Shown here in pieces: positions 26,112 through 35,936 of a stretch of DNA of 64,000 nucleotides. The translations under genes were made by a program, and so were the position numbers. A model generated the notes under the pieces. The model worked only from the letters and a program-made list of their open reading frames with translations, did not search any database and was not told where the DNA came from. The DNA comes from Reyranellaceae bacterium. GTDB lineage: Bacteria > Pseudomonadota > Alphaproteobacteria > Reyranellales > Reyranellaceae. Location: NCBI GenBank assembly GCA_022844045.1, contig JALHMM010000014.1, forward strand, positions 22,822-86,821, read 5' to 3'. How positions within the stretch are numbered: position 1 is the first letter of the stretch; each line of letters starts with the position of its first letter.

Positions 26112-26147
26112 AGGAGGCGGCGCCGATAAAGCGCCGGCTACGCTGTC
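26112..26147 (+). promoter_or_regulatory. sucA ribosome site separated from its start by a hairpin
   Basis: AGGAGG (26112-26117) is 30 bases from the ATG, too far for normal initiation. Between them CGGCGC (26118-26123) pairs with GCGCCG (26131-26136) around a 7-base loop. If folded, the effective distance falls to 11 bases. The hairpin may present the start codon, or the start could use a weaker closer site. Confidence 0.4.
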
Positions 26148-29051
26148 ATGCAGAACGCTGAACGCAGTTCCTTCCTCTATGGCGCCAACTCGGCGTTCAT
26201 CGAAGGTCTTTTCGAACGGTTCGCGCAGGATCCCCAGTCGGTCGACGAGAGCTGGCGGACCTTCTTCTCCGAGCTCTCGGCCGAGCAGCGCGAGGTGCTG
26301 CGCGAGGTCACCGGCGCGAGCTGGGCGCCCAAGCGCACCCGCGTCGTCGGTGTCGCCGACCCCGATGCGCCACCGGCCGCGGCCAACCGAAACGTCAAGG
26401 CCAATGGCGCGGCGGCCAAGGCCGAAGCGCCCGTCGGCTTCACCGCCGAGCAACTGCGCGCCGCGGCGCTCGACGCGGTACGCGCGCGCATCCTGATCCG
26501 ATCCTACCGCGTGCGCGGCCATCTCCAGGCCGATCTCGATCCGCTCGGGCTATTGCCCAAGCCTTATCACCCCGAGCTCGACCCCAAGACCTACGGCTTC
26601 GGCGACGGCGACTGGGACCGGCCGATCTTCGTCGATCACGTGCTTGGCCTGGGCGAGACCGCGACCTTGCGCCAGCTCATGGAGCGGCTGCGCCAGACCT
26701 ATTGCGGCGCCATCGGCGTCGAGTACATGCATATCGGCGATCCCGACGTGAAGGCGTGGATCGAGGCGCGCATCGAGAACGACGGCAACCGCACCGACTT
26801 CACCGTGACGGGCCGCCGCACCATCCTCGAGCGCGTCGTCGAGGCCGAGAACCTCGAGAAGTACCTGCACGTGAAGTTCGTCGGCACCAAGCGCTTCGGC
26901 CTCGATGGCGGCGAGTCGCTGATCCCGGCGCTGGAGCAGGTGCTCAAGCGTGGCGGGCAGCTTGGCATCAAGGACGTGGTGCTGGGCATGCCGCATCGCG
27001 GCCGCTTGAACACGCTGGTGCATGTGCTGCACAAGGGCTACCAGGCGCTGTTCTCGGAGTTCCAGGGCAAGCCCTCGCACCCCGAGGAAATGCGCGGCTC
27101 CGGCGATGTGAAGTATCACCTCGGTGCCTCGGCCGACCGCGAGTTCGACGGCACCGTCGTGCACCTGTCGCTGACGGCCAACCCCTCGCATCTCGAGGCG
27201 GTCAATCCCGTCGTGCTCGGCAAGGTGCGCGCCAAGCAGGATCAGCGCGGCGACACCGAGCGTAGTCAGGCGATGGCCATCCTGATGCACGGTGACGCCG
27301 CCTTCGCCGGCCAGGGCCTGGTCGCCGAGAGCCTCGATCTCAGCGACCTCGCCGGCTACCGCATCGGCGGCACGATCCATTTCGTGGTCAACAACCAGAT
27401 CGGCTTCACCACCTCGCCGACCTATTCGCGCTCCGGCCCGTACTGCACCGATGTCGCCAAGATCGTGCAGTGCCCGATCCTGCACGTGAACGGCGACGAT
27501 CCCGAGGCCGTCGTGCATTGCGCGCGCATCGCCGTGGAGTTCCGCCAGCAATTCAAGCGCGACATCGTCATCGATATGTTCTGCTACCGCCGGCATGGGC
27601 ACAACGAAGGCGACGAGCCGATGTTCACCCAGCCGCTGATGTACAAGAAGATCGGCGCCCATCCGACCGTGCAGGACGTCTACGCCAAGCGCCTGATCGA
27701 GGCCGGCGTGATCGCCCAGGCCGATCTCGATCGCATGGTGGTCGACTACCGCCAGAAGCTCGACGACGCCTTCTCCGCCGCCGCCTCGTTCCGTCCCAAC
27801 AAGGCCGACTGGCTGGAAGGCAAGTGGACCGGCTTCACCACCGCGCCGGGCGAGGAAGATCGCAAGGGCAACACCGCCGTGCCGGCCGCCATTTTGCGCG
27901 AGATCGGTCTGGCGCTCGCGCGCAAGCCCGAGAACCACGACACCAATCGCAAGATCCTCCGCCAGCTCGAGGACAAGCGGAAGATGATCGAAAGCGGCGA
28001 GGGCTTGGACTGGTCGATGGGCGAGGCGCTGGCCTTCGGCTCGCTGCTCGTCGAAGGCACGCCGGTGCGCCTGTCCGGCCAGGATTCCGGTCGCGGCACC
28101 TTCTCGCATCGCCACTCGGTGCTGGTCGACCAGACCAACGATTCCCGCTTCGTGCCGCTCAACGCCATCCGCGAGGGCCAGGCGCGCTACGAGGTGATCG
28201 ACTCGCCGCTGTCGGAGGCCGGCGTGCTGGGCTTCGAGTACGGCTACTCGCTGGCCGAGCCCAACGCGCTGGTGCTGTGGGAGGCGCAGTTCGGCGACTT
28301 CGCCAACGGCGCGCAGGTCATCATCGACCAGTTCATCTGCTCGGGCGAGAGCAAGTGGTTCCGCATGTGCGGCCTGGTGATGCTGCTGCCGCACGGCTAC
28401 GAGGGCCAAGGTCCGGAGCATTCATCGGCGCGCCTCGAGCGCTATCTGCAACTCTCGGCCGAGGACAACTGGCAGGTCGTGAACCTCACCACGCCAGCCA
28501 ACTACTTCCATGCGTTGCGCCGCCAGATGCGCCGGCCGTTCCGCAAGCCGCTGATCGTCATGACGCCGAAGTCGCTGCTGCGTCATAAGGAGGCGGTGTC
28601 GAACCTCGCCGACATGGCCGAGGGCACTTCGTTCCGCCGTATCTTGAGTGACCCCGATCCGATCGCCGCGGACGACAAGATCCGGCGCGTCGTGCTGTGC
28701 TCGGGCAAGGTGTTCTACGACCTGCTGGCCGAACGGCGCGTGCGCAAGATCGACGACATCACAATCCTGCGCGTCGAGCAGCTCTATCCCTTCCCGCTGC
28801 ATCGCCTGGCCAGGCGGCTCGCGGCTTTCCCGAACGCCGACGTGGTGTGGTGCCAGGAGGAGCCGGAGAACGCCGGCGCCTGGCACTTCGTCGACCGGCG
28901 CATCGAGAGGTCGCTGGCCGAAGCCGACATCAAGGCGAAGCGTCCGATCTATATCGGCCGCAAGGAATCGGCATCGCCCGCCGTCGGCCTGCTGAAGGCG
29001 CATCTCGCCGAGCAGGCCGATCTGGTCGACCGCGCGCTCACCGTCGCCTGA
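26148..29051 (+). CDS. sucA: 2-oxoglutarate dehydrogenase E1 component
   Basis: Thiamine-diphosphate enzyme that decarboxylates 2-oxoglutarate and passes the succinyl group to the E2 lipoyl arm. 967 residues, normal length. The N-terminal E2-binding helix region ([17 protein letters not shown]) is followed by the ThDP domain with GMPHRGRLN and [11 protein letters not shown], and the C-terminal transketolase-like domains ([17 protein letters not shown]). The Met at 26148 gives the family N-terminus. sucB begins 10 bp after the stop. Confidence 0.98.
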   Translation: MQNAERSSFLYGANSAFIEGLFERFAQDPQSVDESWRTFFSELSAEQREVLREVTGASWAPKRTRVVGVADPDAPPAAANRNVKANGAAAKAEAPVGFTAEQLRAAALDAVRARILIRSYRVRGHLQADLDPLGLLPKPYHPELDPKTYGFGDGDWDRPIFVDHVLGLGETATLRQLMERLRQTYCGAIGVEYMHIGDPDVKAWIEARIENDGNRTDFTVTGRRTILERVVEAENLEKYLHVKFVGTKRFGLDGGESLIPALEQVLKRGGQLGIKDVVLGMPHRGRLNTLVHVLHKGYQALFSEFQGKPSHPEEMRGSGDVKYHLGASADREFDGTVVHLSLTANPSHLEAVNPVVLGKVRAKQDQRGDTERSQAMAILMHGDAAFAGQGLVAESLDLSDLAGYRIGGTIHFVVNNQIGFTTSPTYSRSGPYCTDVAKIVQCPILHVNGDDPEAVVHCARIAVEFRQQFKRDIVIDMFCYRRHGHNEGDEPMFTQPLMYKKIGAHPTVQDVYAKRLIEAGVIAQADLDRMVVDYRQKLDDAFSAAASFRPNKADWLEGKWTGFTTAPGEEDRKGNTAVPAAILREIGLALARKPENHDTNRKILRQLEDKRKMIESGEGLDWSMGEALAFGSLLVEGTPVRLSGQDSGRGTFSHRHSVLVDQTNDSRFVPLNAIREGQARYEVIDSPLSEAGVLGFEYGYSLAEPNALVLWEAQFGDFANGAQVIIDQFICSGESKWFRMCGLVMLLPHGYEGQGPEHSSARLERYLQLSAEDNWQVVNLTTPANYFHALRRQMRRPFRKPLIVMTPKSLLRHKEAVSNLADMAEGTSFRRILSDPDPIAADDKIRRVVLCSGKVFYDLLAERRVRKIDDITILRVEQLYPFPLHRLARRLAAFPNADVVWCQEEPENAGAWHFVDRRIERSLAEADIKAKRPIYIGRKESASPAVGLLKAHLAEQADLVDRALTVA

Positions 29052-29061
29052 GGACACCATC

Positions 29062-30285
29062 ATGGCCGCTGTCGAAATCAAGGTCCCGACGCTGGGTGAA
29101 TCGGTCACCGAGGCGACGGTCGCGAAATGGTTCAAGCACGAGGGCGACGCCGTCGCCATCGACGAGGCGCTGTGCGAGCTGGAGACCGACAAGGTCACGG
29201 TCGAGGTCAACGCCACGGCGGCTGGCGCGATCGCCAAGCTCGTCGCCGCGGAAGGCGAGACCGTGCAGGTCGGCGCTGTGTTGTGCGTGATCGAGGCCGG
29301 CGCCGCGGCTTCGGCAAAGCCAGCGGCCGCGCCTGCCGCCAAGCCGGCGGCGCCCGCGCCGAGTCCAGCCGCACCTGCAACGTCGGCGCCAGCCAATCTC
29401 GCCGCCTCCGGTCCCGCCGCACGCAAGCTGGTGGCCGAGAGCGGCGTCGATCCGTCGAGCATCGCGGCGACCGGCAAGGATGGCCGCATCACCAAGGCCG
29501 ACGTGCTGAACGTGCTGGCCGCGCCGCCGGCCGCCCAGCCCGTCGCCGCCAAACCAGCCGCGCCCTCGGGTCCGCGCGCCAAGGCCGATCGCGAGGAGCG
29601 CGTGCGCATGACGCGCCTGCGCAAGACCATCGCCACGCGCCTGAAGGAGGCGCAGAACACCGCCGCCATGCTCACCACCTTCAACGAGGTGGACATGACC
29701 GGCGTGATGGCGCTGCGCGAGCGGCTGAAGGAGGACTTCGAGAAGAAACACGGCGTGAAGCTGGGCTTCATGTCGTTCTTCGTGAAGGCCTGCATCGCCG
29801 GGCTGAAGGAACTACCGACAGTTAATGCCGAGATCGACGGCGACGATGTCGTCTACAAGAACTACTACGACATCGGCGTCGCCGTCGGCACGCCGCAGGG
29901 CCTCGTGGTCCCGGTGGTGCGTGACGCCGACACGCTGGGCTTCGCCGGGGTCGAGAAGACCATCGCCGATCTCGGCCGCCGCGCGCGCGACGGCAAGCTC
30001 GGCATCGCCGACCTGACTGGCGGCACATTCACGATCTCCAACGGCGGCGTCTACGGCTCGCTGATGTCGACACCGATCCTCAACCCGCCGCAATCGGCCA
30101 TCCTGGGCATGCACAAGATCCAGCAGCGGCCGATGGTCATCGGCGGCGAGATCAAGGTGCGCCCGATGATGTACCTGGCGTTGTCCTACGACCACCGCAT
30201 CATCGACGGCCGCGAAGCCGTGACGTTCCTGGTGCGCGTGAAGGAGTGCATCGAGGATCCGGAGCGGTTGTTGCTGGAGGTCTGA
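29062..30285 (+). CDS. sucB: 2-oxoglutarate dehydrogenase E2, dihydrolipoyl succinyltransferase
   Basis: Core of the 2-oxoglutarate dehydrogenase complex. 407 residues: one lipoyl domain (1-80) with lipoyl-lysine 44 in ETDKVTVEV, an Ala/Pro-rich linker, the peripheral-subunit binding domain (about 113-150, [15 protein letters not shown]), a second Ala/Pro linker and the catalytic domain with [14 protein letters not shown] near the C-terminus. A small coding frame and a palindromic repeat lie between it and lpd. Confidence 0.98.
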   Translation: MAAVEIKVPTLGESVTEATVAKWFKHEGDAVAIDEALCELETDKVTVEVNATAAGAIAKLVAAEGETVQVGAVLCVIEAGAAASAKPAAAPAAKPAAPAPSPAAPATSAPANLAASGPAARKLVAESGVDPSSIAATGKDGRITKADVLNVLAAPPAAQPVAAKPAAPSGPRAKADREERVRMTRLRKTIATRLKEAQNTAAMLTTFNEVDMTGVMALRERLKEDFEKKHGVKLGFMSFFVKACIAGLKELPTVNAEIDGDDVVYKNYYDIGVAVGTPQGLVVPVVRDADTLGFAGVEKTIADLGRRARDGKLGIADLTGGTFTISNGGVYGSLMSTPILNPPQSAILGMHKIQQRPMVIGGEIKVRPMMYLALSYDHRIIDGREAVTFLVRVKECIEDPERLLLEV

Positions 30286-30288
30286 CCG

Positions 30289-30438
30289 GTGGGCGAGGAC
30301 GAAGACAGGGAACAAGCGATAGGCGACCTGATCGAACTCGCGCGCGAGATGAGCGCGCACGCCAAGCGTCAAGGCCTGACCTCGAAGATTCTCGAAGAGA
30401 TACTTCGTGAGAAGCCCGACACCCCAACCTCATGCTGA
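30289..30438 (+). CDS. Small acidic helical protein between sucB and lpd
   Basis: A GTG-started frame of 49 residues, 3 bp after the sucB stop. The product is amphipathic and charged (EQAIGDLIELAREM, SKILEEILREK), with codon use like that of its neighbours, which supports real coding. No family is recognised. Its last codons and stop lie in the palindromic repeat that starts near 30428, so the natural C-terminus may have been replaced by the repeat. Confidence 0.55.
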   Translation: MGEDEDREQAIGDLIELAREMSAHAKRQGLTSKILEEILREKPDTPTSC

Positions 30439-30536
30439 GGAGGCCGCGCAGCGGGCGTCTCGAAGCATGGGCCATAGACACCGCGTACGTTGCCGACCCT
30501 TCGAGACGCCCGCTGCGCGGGCTCCTCAGGGTGAGG
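30428..30536. repeat. Dispersed palindromic repeat, copy 2
   Basis: Two 31-base arms, 30435-30465 and 30499-30529, are complementary except for one position and begin or end CTGAGGAG/CTCCTCAG with a TCTCGAAG core. Same family as 22416-22540. It separates sucB and the small gene from lpd and could form a large hairpin in the mRNA. Confidence 0.8.
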
Positions 30537-30618
30537 TGAGATTCATGTACGCAATCATGACGCCGCGGCGTTTCCTGAACGAGATCGGCGGGTCGTAGCC
30601 CGATCGAGGAGGATGACT

Positions 30619-32028
30619 ATGGCCCATACCTACGACCTCGTCGTCATTGGCACCGGACCGGGCGGCTACGTGGCGGCCATCCGCGCCGCGCAGCTCGGCA
30701 TGAAGGTGGCGTGCGTCGAGAAGCGCCGGACCCTGGGCGGCACCTGCCTCAATGTCGGCTGTATTCCCTCTAAGGCGCTGCTGCAGTCCTCGCATCTCTA
30801 CGAGGAGACGACGCACGACTTGAAGGCGCATGGCATCGTCGTCGGTGAGGTGAAGCTCGATCTCGCGGCGATGATGAAGCGCAAGGGCGAGGTCGTCGGC
30901 GCCACGACCAAGGGCATCGAGTTCCTGTTCAAGAAGAACAAGGTGACCTCGGTGACCGGCACCGGCCGCATCGCCGCCGCCGGCATGGTCGAGGTCGTGG
31001 GCGACGATGGTGCGGTCAAGGACACGCTGGCGGCCAAGAGCATCCTGATCGCCTCGGGCTCGGAGGTCATGCCGCTGCCCGGCGTGACGATCGACGAGAA
31101 GACCATCGTGTCCTCGACCGGCGCGCTGGAGATCGAGTCGGTGCCCAAGCGCATGGCGGTGATCGGCGCCGGCATCATCGGGCTGGAGCTCGGCTCGGTG
31201 TGGCGCCGGCTGGGCAGCGAGGTGACGGTGATCGAGTTCCTCGACCGGATCGCGCCTGGTATCGACAACGAAGTGGTCAAGCAGTTCGAGCGCTCGCTGA
31301 CGCGCCAGGGGCTGAAGTTCAAGCTCGGCCGCAAGGTCACCGGCGCGGCGAAGACCGACCAGGGCGTGACCTTGACGCACGAGCCGGCCAAGGGCGGCGC
31401 GGCCGAGACTCTGGAGGTCGACGTCGTGCTCGTCTGCATCGGCCGGCGGCCGTTTGTCGAGGGCCTGGGTCTCGACAAGGCCGGCGTGAAACTGACAGAG
31501 CGCGGGCGCATCGCCGTCGACGCGCATTTCCAGACGAGCGTGCCGGGCATTTACGCCATCGGCGACGTGATCGACGGGCCGATGCTGGCGCACAAGGCGA
31601 GCGAGGACGGCGTCGCCTGCGTCGAGACGCTGGCCGGCCAGAAGGGCCACGTGAACTGGGATCTCGTGCCCTCGATCGTCTACACCCAGCCCGAGGTGGC
31701 CTGGGTCGGCAAGACGGAGGAGCAGCTCAAGGCCGCTGGCGTCGCCTACAAGTCAGGCAAGTATCCTTTCCTCGCCGATCCGCGCAGCCGCGCCAACGGC
31801 CGCACGGAGGGCTTCGTGAAGGTGCTGACCGACGCCAAGACCGACACCGTGCTGGGCGTGCACATCATCGGCGCCGAGGCCGGCACGATGATCGCCGAAG
31901 CCGCGCTGGCGATGGAGTACGGCGCCTCGGCCGAGGATATCGGCCGCGTCTGCCACGCTCATCCCACGGTCAACGAAGCGCTCAAGGAAGCCGCGCTGGC
32001 GGCCTGGGACAAGCCGATCCACTTGTAG
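30619..32028 (+). CDS. lpdA: Dihydrolipoyl dehydrogenase
   Basis: E3 of the 2-oxoglutarate dehydrogenase complex; reoxidises dihydrolipoamide with FAD and NAD. 469 residues: FAD motif GTGPGGY (11-17), redox cysteines 43 and 48 in GGTCLNVGCIPSK, NAD motif GAGIIGLELGSVW, and the C-terminal dimer domain with HAHPTVNEAL. Two ATGs are in frame; the one at 30619 has correct spacing from GAGGAGG, while 30613 abuts it. Confidence 0.98.
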   Translation: MAHTYDLVVIGTGPGGYVAAIRAAQLGMKVACVEKRRTLGGTCLNVGCIPSKALLQSSHLYEETTHDLKAHGIVVGEVKLDLAAMMKRKGEVVGATTKGIEFLFKKNKVTSVTGTGRIAAAGMVEVVGDDGAVKDTLAAKSILIASGSEVMPLPGVTIDEKTIVSSTGALEIESVPKRMAVIGAGIIGLELGSVWRRLGSEVTVIEFLDRIAPGIDNEVVKQFERSLTRQGLKFKLGRKVTGAAKTDQGVTLTHEPAKGGAAETLEVDVVLVCIGRRPFVEGLGLDKAGVKLTERGRIAVDAHFQTSVPGIYAIGDVIDGPMLAHKASEDGVACVETLAGQKGHVNWDLVPSIVYTQPEVAWVGKTEEQLKAAGVAYKSGKYPFLADPRSRANGRTEGFVKVLTDAKTDTVLGVHIIGAEAGTMIAEAALAMEYGASAEDIGRVCHAHPTVNEALKEAALAAWDKPIHL

Positions 32029-32058
32029 GGACGAGTCACGCCCCTGTACCGTCGCCGC

Positions 32059-33276
32059 ATGCGGGGACGGGCCTTGGTCGTGGCGATGTGTCTGGGGCAG
32101 GTGGGCAACCTCTTGCCGCACGTCGTGGTGCCGGCGGTGATGGTCGGCCATCTGATCGGGCCTTGGGGGTTGAGCAACGCCGAAGCCGGCCTGATGGCCA
32201 GCGCCTATGCCGCCGGCTACATGGTCGCGGTCCCGGTACTGAGCACGCTGACCGATCGCATGGATGCTCGCCGCATCCTGCTCGTGGGCTCGCTGATGAG
32301 CGGGCTGGCCACCATCGCGTTCGGCCTGCTCGCCGATGGTCTTGTCTCCGCGATGGTGATCTGGTGCATCGCCGGCATCGGTTTCGCCGGCGCCTACATG
32401 CCGGGGCTCAAGGCGCTGACCGACCGGCTCGAGCCCGGCGATTCCTCGCGCAGCATCACGCTCTACACCTCGAGCTTTTCGCTCGGCGTCGGGCTGTCCT
32501 TTCTCGCGTCCCAGCTGATCGCCGACGCCTGGGGCTGGCGTCTGGCGTTCATCCTGACCGGGCTGGGTCCGGCGGCGATGGCGATCATCGCGCTCCTGAT
32601 GAAGCCGGTCGCGCCACCGCCGCCGAGCGGACGGCTGCTCGACTTCCGCCCCGTCCTGCGCAACCGCACGGCAATGGGCTACATCCTGGGCTATGGCGCG
32701 CACTGTTTCGAGCTCTATGGCATGCGCACGTGGATCGTGGCGTTCTGGACCTTCGTGGTGGCGCGCCATGGCGCCGCAACGCCGCTCGATCCGATCGCCA
32801 TCAGCGTCGCGATCGCCGTGCTGGCGATGCCCGCCAGCATCCTCGGCAACGAGGTCGCCATCCGCATCGGCCGCCATCGCGCTATCAGCGCCATCCAGCT
32901 CGCCTCGGCGGCCGTCGCGCTCGCTATCGGCCTCGCCGCTGGGGCATCGCCCTGGCTATTGCTCGGCCTCGTGACGCTCTACGCCATCACCGTGCCGGCG
33001 GATTCGGGGTCGCTGACGTCGGGCATGTCCGCATCCGCCGATCCGCACCATCGCGGCGCGACCATGGCGTTGCACTCCACCGTCGGCTTCGGCGTGTCGG
33101 CGCTGGGCGGCTGGCTTGTCGGCGCGGCGCTGGACGCCGCCGGCGGCACTGGCGACGCGACGGCGTGGCTCGCCGCCTTCGCGGTGATGGCCGGCGGCAT
33201 CCTGTGCGGTCCTCTGGTATTGTGGTGGTCGCGATCCGGCACCACTGGACCACACGATGCGCGCGGCGACGATTAG
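32059..33276 (+). CDS. MFS transporter
   Basis: 405 residues with about twelve hydrophobic segments and the MFS loop motif between helices 2 and 3 (LTDRMDARRILLVGS). Substrate unknown; the CynX/NarK-like layout suggests uptake of a small anion or organic acid. It starts 30 bp after lpd and overlaps the next hydrolase gene by 20 bp, so the three genes that follow lpd form one unit. Confidence 0.85.
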   Translation: MRGRALVVAMCLGQVGNLLPHVVVPAVMVGHLIGPWGLSNAEAGLMASAYAAGYMVAVPVLSTLTDRMDARRILLVGSLMSGLATIAFGLLADGLVSAMVIWCIAGIGFAGAYMPGLKALTDRLEPGDSSRSITLYTSSFSLGVGLSFLASQLIADAWGWRLAFILTGLGPAAMAIIALLMKPVAPPPPSGRLLDFRPVLRNRTAMGYILGYGAHCFELYGMRTWIVAFWTFVVARHGAATPLDPIAISVAIAVLAMPASILGNEVAIRIGRHRAISAIQLASAAVALAIGLAAGASPWLLLGLVTLYAITVPADSGSLTSGMSASADPHHRGATMALHSTVGFGVSALGGWLVGAALDAAGGTGDATAWLAAFAVMAGGILCGPLVLWWSRSGTTGPHDARGDD

Positions 33277-34111
33277 GCTCCTGCTCATCCTGGCGACCGC
33301 CGCGTCGCTTGGCGGTGAGGTGCTGGCCGCGCCTGAGGCCGTGAAATTCCCGGTCACCGTCAGGCGCGATCAGCTGACGCTCGACGGCAAGCTCTATCGT
33401 CCCGCGACCGCGGCGCCGCGTCCGGCGGTGATCGTCGTGCACGGCTGCAGCGGGCAGGGCTCGGCGGCGCGGACCTGGGGCGAGGTGCTCAGCAAATGGG
33501 GCTATGTCGCGCTGGTGATCGACAGCTTCACCGGTCGCCGGGTGAAGGAGGTTTGCACCCGCGCCGGCGGCCGCGTCGATGCGCGCGACCGCGCCTGGGA
33601 CATCGACGGCGCGGCGTCCTGGCTCAAGGCACAGCCCTTCGTGCGCGCCGACCGCATCGGCCTGATGGGCCAGTCGCATGGCGGCGCGGCGACATTGTTC
33701 GCCACCTTGCGCGACGGTGCCGACAAGTCGCCGCCGCCGTCGCCGGCCTTCACGGGCGCCATCGCCTTCTATCCCGACTGCACGCTGCGCGGCCGCACCT
33801 CGCAGCGCTTCGAGGTGCAACGGCCGTTGCTGATCCTGATCGGCGAGAAGGACGACTGGACGCCGGCCGACAAGTGCCGCGAGCTGCTGCCGCGGCTCTC
33901 CGGCAAATCGTTCGAGCTGCACACCTACGCCGATGCGGTGCACGCCTACGACAACCCGGGCAGCAAGCTGCGCTTCCGAGCGGAGGTCGCCAACCGCAAC
34001 AAGCCCGGCGGCTGCTGTGGCGCCTGGGTTGGCCATGACGAGCCGGCCTATCGCGACACGCTCAAGCGCGTCGAGGCGTTCTGGCAGCTGCATCTCGGGC
34101 CACCGAGTTGA
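33257..34111 (+). CDS. Exported dienelactone-hydrolase-like serine hydrolase (tandem copy 1)
   Basis: 284 residues. A signal peptide ends near EVLAAPE. The fold has HGCSGQG as oxyanion strand, serine nucleophile in GLMGQSHGGA, an acid in EKDDWTPAD, and a histidine in ADAVHAYDNP. Near the C-terminus NKPGGCCGAWVGHDE has a Cys-Cys pair shared with the next gene, which suggests a periplasmic disulfide. The ATG lies 20 bp inside the transporter gene. Substrate unknown. Confidence 0.82.
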   Translation: MRAATIRLLLILATAASLGGEVLAAPEAVKFPVTVRRDQLTLDGKLYRPATAAPRPAVIVVHGCSGQGSAARTWGEVLSKWGYVALVIDSFTGRRVKEVCTRAGGRVDARDRAWDIDGAASWLKAQPFVRADRIGLMGQSHGGAATLFATLRDGADKSPPPSPAFTGAIAFYPDCTLRGRTSQRFEVQRPLLILIGEKDDWTPADKCRELLPRLSGKSFELHTYADAVHAYDNPGSKLRFRAEVANRNKPGGCCGAWVGHDEPAYRDTLKRVEAFWQLHLGPPS

Positions 34112-34113
34112 CC

Positions 34114-34929
34114 ATGTGGCGCGCGTTCGTTGCCCTTGCGCTGCTGGCCTGGACCACGTCGATGGCGCAGGCTCAGCAGGCGGTGCGCGTGCCGGTCGAC
34201 GTCGGCGCCCGCACCCTGCAGCTTTCTGCCACCCTCTATCGGCCCGCCACCACGGCGAAGGCGCCGGCCGTCGCGATTTTTCACGGCTGCGGCGGTGTCG
34301 GTCAGAACGTCAACCGCATGGCGCAGATCCTGGCGGGCCGCGGATATGCCGCGCTGGTCGTCGATAGCTTCGGTGCGCGCGCCATCCGCGATGCCTGCAC
34401 GAGTCGCTGGCCGACGGTGGAGCAGGCGGTCGAGCGCGTCGCCGATATCCGCGCCTCGGTGCAATGGTTGGCGGCGCGCGCCGACATCGACGCCGGACGC
34501 ATCGCCGTCATGGGCTATTCCTACGGCGGCGGCGTCGCGCTGCTGTATGCGCTCGATGGCGAGCCGGCGGCGCGCGCCACCATCGCGGTCTATCCGGATT
34601 GCGCCTTGCAGGATCGGCTCGGCCCGACGCTTGCCAGTCGCCGGCCGCTGCTGATGACCATGGCCGAGCTCGACGACTGGACACCGGTGCGCCAGTGCGA
34701 GGCGCTGCTGTCGCGGGTGAAGAATGGACGCGAGCTGATCGAGACCCGCGTCTATCCCGGCGCGCATCACAGCTTCGACGCCGTGGGACTATCGGTCCGC
34801 TATCTCGCTTCGGCCGGCAACCGCAGCAAGCCGAACAATTGCTGCGGCGCGCATTACGGCCACAACCCCGAAGCCTGGGCCGCCTTCCAGCGCGACGTCG
34901 AGACGTTCCTGGCCCGCGCTATGCGCTAG
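34114..34929 (+). CDS. Exported dienelactone-hydrolase-like serine hydrolase (tandem copy 2)
   Basis: 271 residues, paralogous to the preceding gene: HGCGGVGQ, AVMGYSYGGG, YPDCALQDR, ELDDWTPVRQCE and SKPNNCCGAHYGHNP occur in the same order. The signal peptide ends MAQAQQ. The ATG at 34114 is preferred to a TTG at 34108 that overlaps the upstream stop. Its end overlaps the 3' end of the convergent xerC by 4 bp. Tandem duplication followed by divergence is likely. Confidence 0.82.
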   Translation: MWRAFVALALLAWTTSMAQAQQAVRVPVDVGARTLQLSATLYRPATTAKAPAVAIFHGCGGVGQNVNRMAQILAGRGYAALVVDSFGARAIRDACTSRWPTVEQAVERVADIRASVQWLAARADIDAGRIAVMGYSYGGGVALLYALDGEPAARATIAVYPDCALQDRLGPTLASRRPLLMTMAELDDWTPVRQCEALLSRVKNGRELIETRVYPGAHHSFDAVGLSVRYLASAGNRSKPNNCCGAHYGHNPEAWAAFQRDVETFLARAMR

Positions 34930-35936
34930 GTCTTCGCGCGCGGATGGGCGCGGTCGTAGACCTCGAGCAGGCGTTCGGCGTCGATGTCGGTGTAGCGTTG
35001 CGTCGTCGACAGCGAGGCGTGGCCGAGCAATTCCTGGATGGTGCGCAGATCGCCGCCGGCGGCCAGCAGATGCGTGGCGAAGGAATGGCGCAGCGCGTGC
35101 GGCGTGGCGCTCTGCGGCAGGCCGAGCTGGTCGCGCAAGCGGCGCACGGCGCGCTGCACGATACCCGGATCGAGCGCACCGCCACGCACGCCGATGAAGA
35201 AGCGATCGCCCGGCGCGGCCTTGGCGAGGAACGGGCAGGCGGCGCGATAGACCGAGAGCTTGGCGACCACCGCCGGCAAGAGCGGCACCAGCCGCTCCTT
35301 GTTGCCCTTGCCGCGGATCCACAGCACGTCGGCGCGGCTGCGCAGCAGCTCCTCGACCTGCCGCTTGGTCAGCGACAGCGCCTCGGCGATGCGCAGGCCA
35401 GCACCGTAGAGCAGGGTTAGGATCGCCGCGTCGCGGCGCGCCACCCACTCGATGCCGGCATCGGCTTCGGACTCCGACAGCAGATCGGCGGCCTCGGCGA
35501 CGCTGAGCGCCCGGGGCAGCGACTTCGGCAGCTTGGGCGTGCGCACCAGGCCGATGGCGGCGTTGGCGGCGACGCCGCGCCGCTCCATGTGGCGGAACAG
35601 GCCGCGTACCGAGGACAGCGCGCGCGCCGTGGACGTGCGCGCCAGTCCGGCGCGCGCGCGTCGCGCCAGCCATGCCCGGAAATCGCCGGCGCGCAGCCCG
35701 GCCAGCGCCCGCACGGTGGGCGGCTCACCGAGATGGGTGGCGATGAAGGCGAGGAAATCGGCGATGTCGCGACGGTAGGCGATCAGCGTCTTGTCGGCGG
35801 CGCGGCGCTCCGACGCCAGCCATTCGCACCAGCTGGCGATGACGGCGGTGGTGTCGTCGGGCAGCGAGTGCTCGGGCGCCGGCGCAGGCGGCGTCGGTTC
35901 GATGCTCTTCAGGGCGCGGCGGGCCAGCGCCGTCAC
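34926..35936 (-). CDS. xerC: Tyrosine recombinase XerC
   Basis: Site-specific recombinase that resolves chromosome dimers at dif with XerD. 336 residues: N-terminal SAM-like core-binding domain (about 30-120) and catalytic domain with Arg182 (YGAGLRIAE), Lys210 (GKGNKER), His280 and Arg283 (HALRHSFATHLL), His306 (LGHASLSTTQ) and nucleophile Tyr315. The set is complete. No integrase-associated sites lie near, and the DUF484 neighbour supports a housekeeping XerC. The ATG overlaps the DUF484 stop (ATGA). Confidence 0.94.
   Translation of the reverse strand: MTALARRALKSIEPTPPAPAPEHSLPDDTTAVIASWCEWLASERRAADKTLIAYRRDIADFLAFIATHLGEPPTVRALAGLRAGDFRAWLARRARAGLARTSTARALSSVRGLFRHMERRGVAANAAIGLVRTPKLPKSLPRALSVAEAADLLSESEADAGIEWVARRDAAILTLLYGAGLRIAEALSLTKRQVEELLRSRADVLWIRGKGNKERLVPLLPAVVAKLSVYRAACPFLAKAAPGDRFFIGVRGGALDPGIVQRAVRRLRDQLGLPQSATPHALRHSFATHLLAAGGDLRTIQELLGHASLSTTQRYTDIDAERLLEVYDRAHPRAKT

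Noticed and set aside
24801..26522. 573-codon minus-strand frame
   Set aside because: Crosses sucC, sucD and the start of sucA in antisense and has no recognisable domain.
26550..28421. 623-codon minus-strand frame
   Set aside because: Antisense to sucA; composition typical of a reversed GC-rich gene.
31200..33344. 714-codon plus-strand frame across lpd and the transporter
   Set aside because: Out of frame with two intact genes with clear motifs; Arg-rich shadow translation.
34926..35936. XerC-like gene as integrase of a mobile element
   Set aside because: It is coupled to DUF484 in the chromosomal order, and no attachment site, tRNA or phage gene is nearby.
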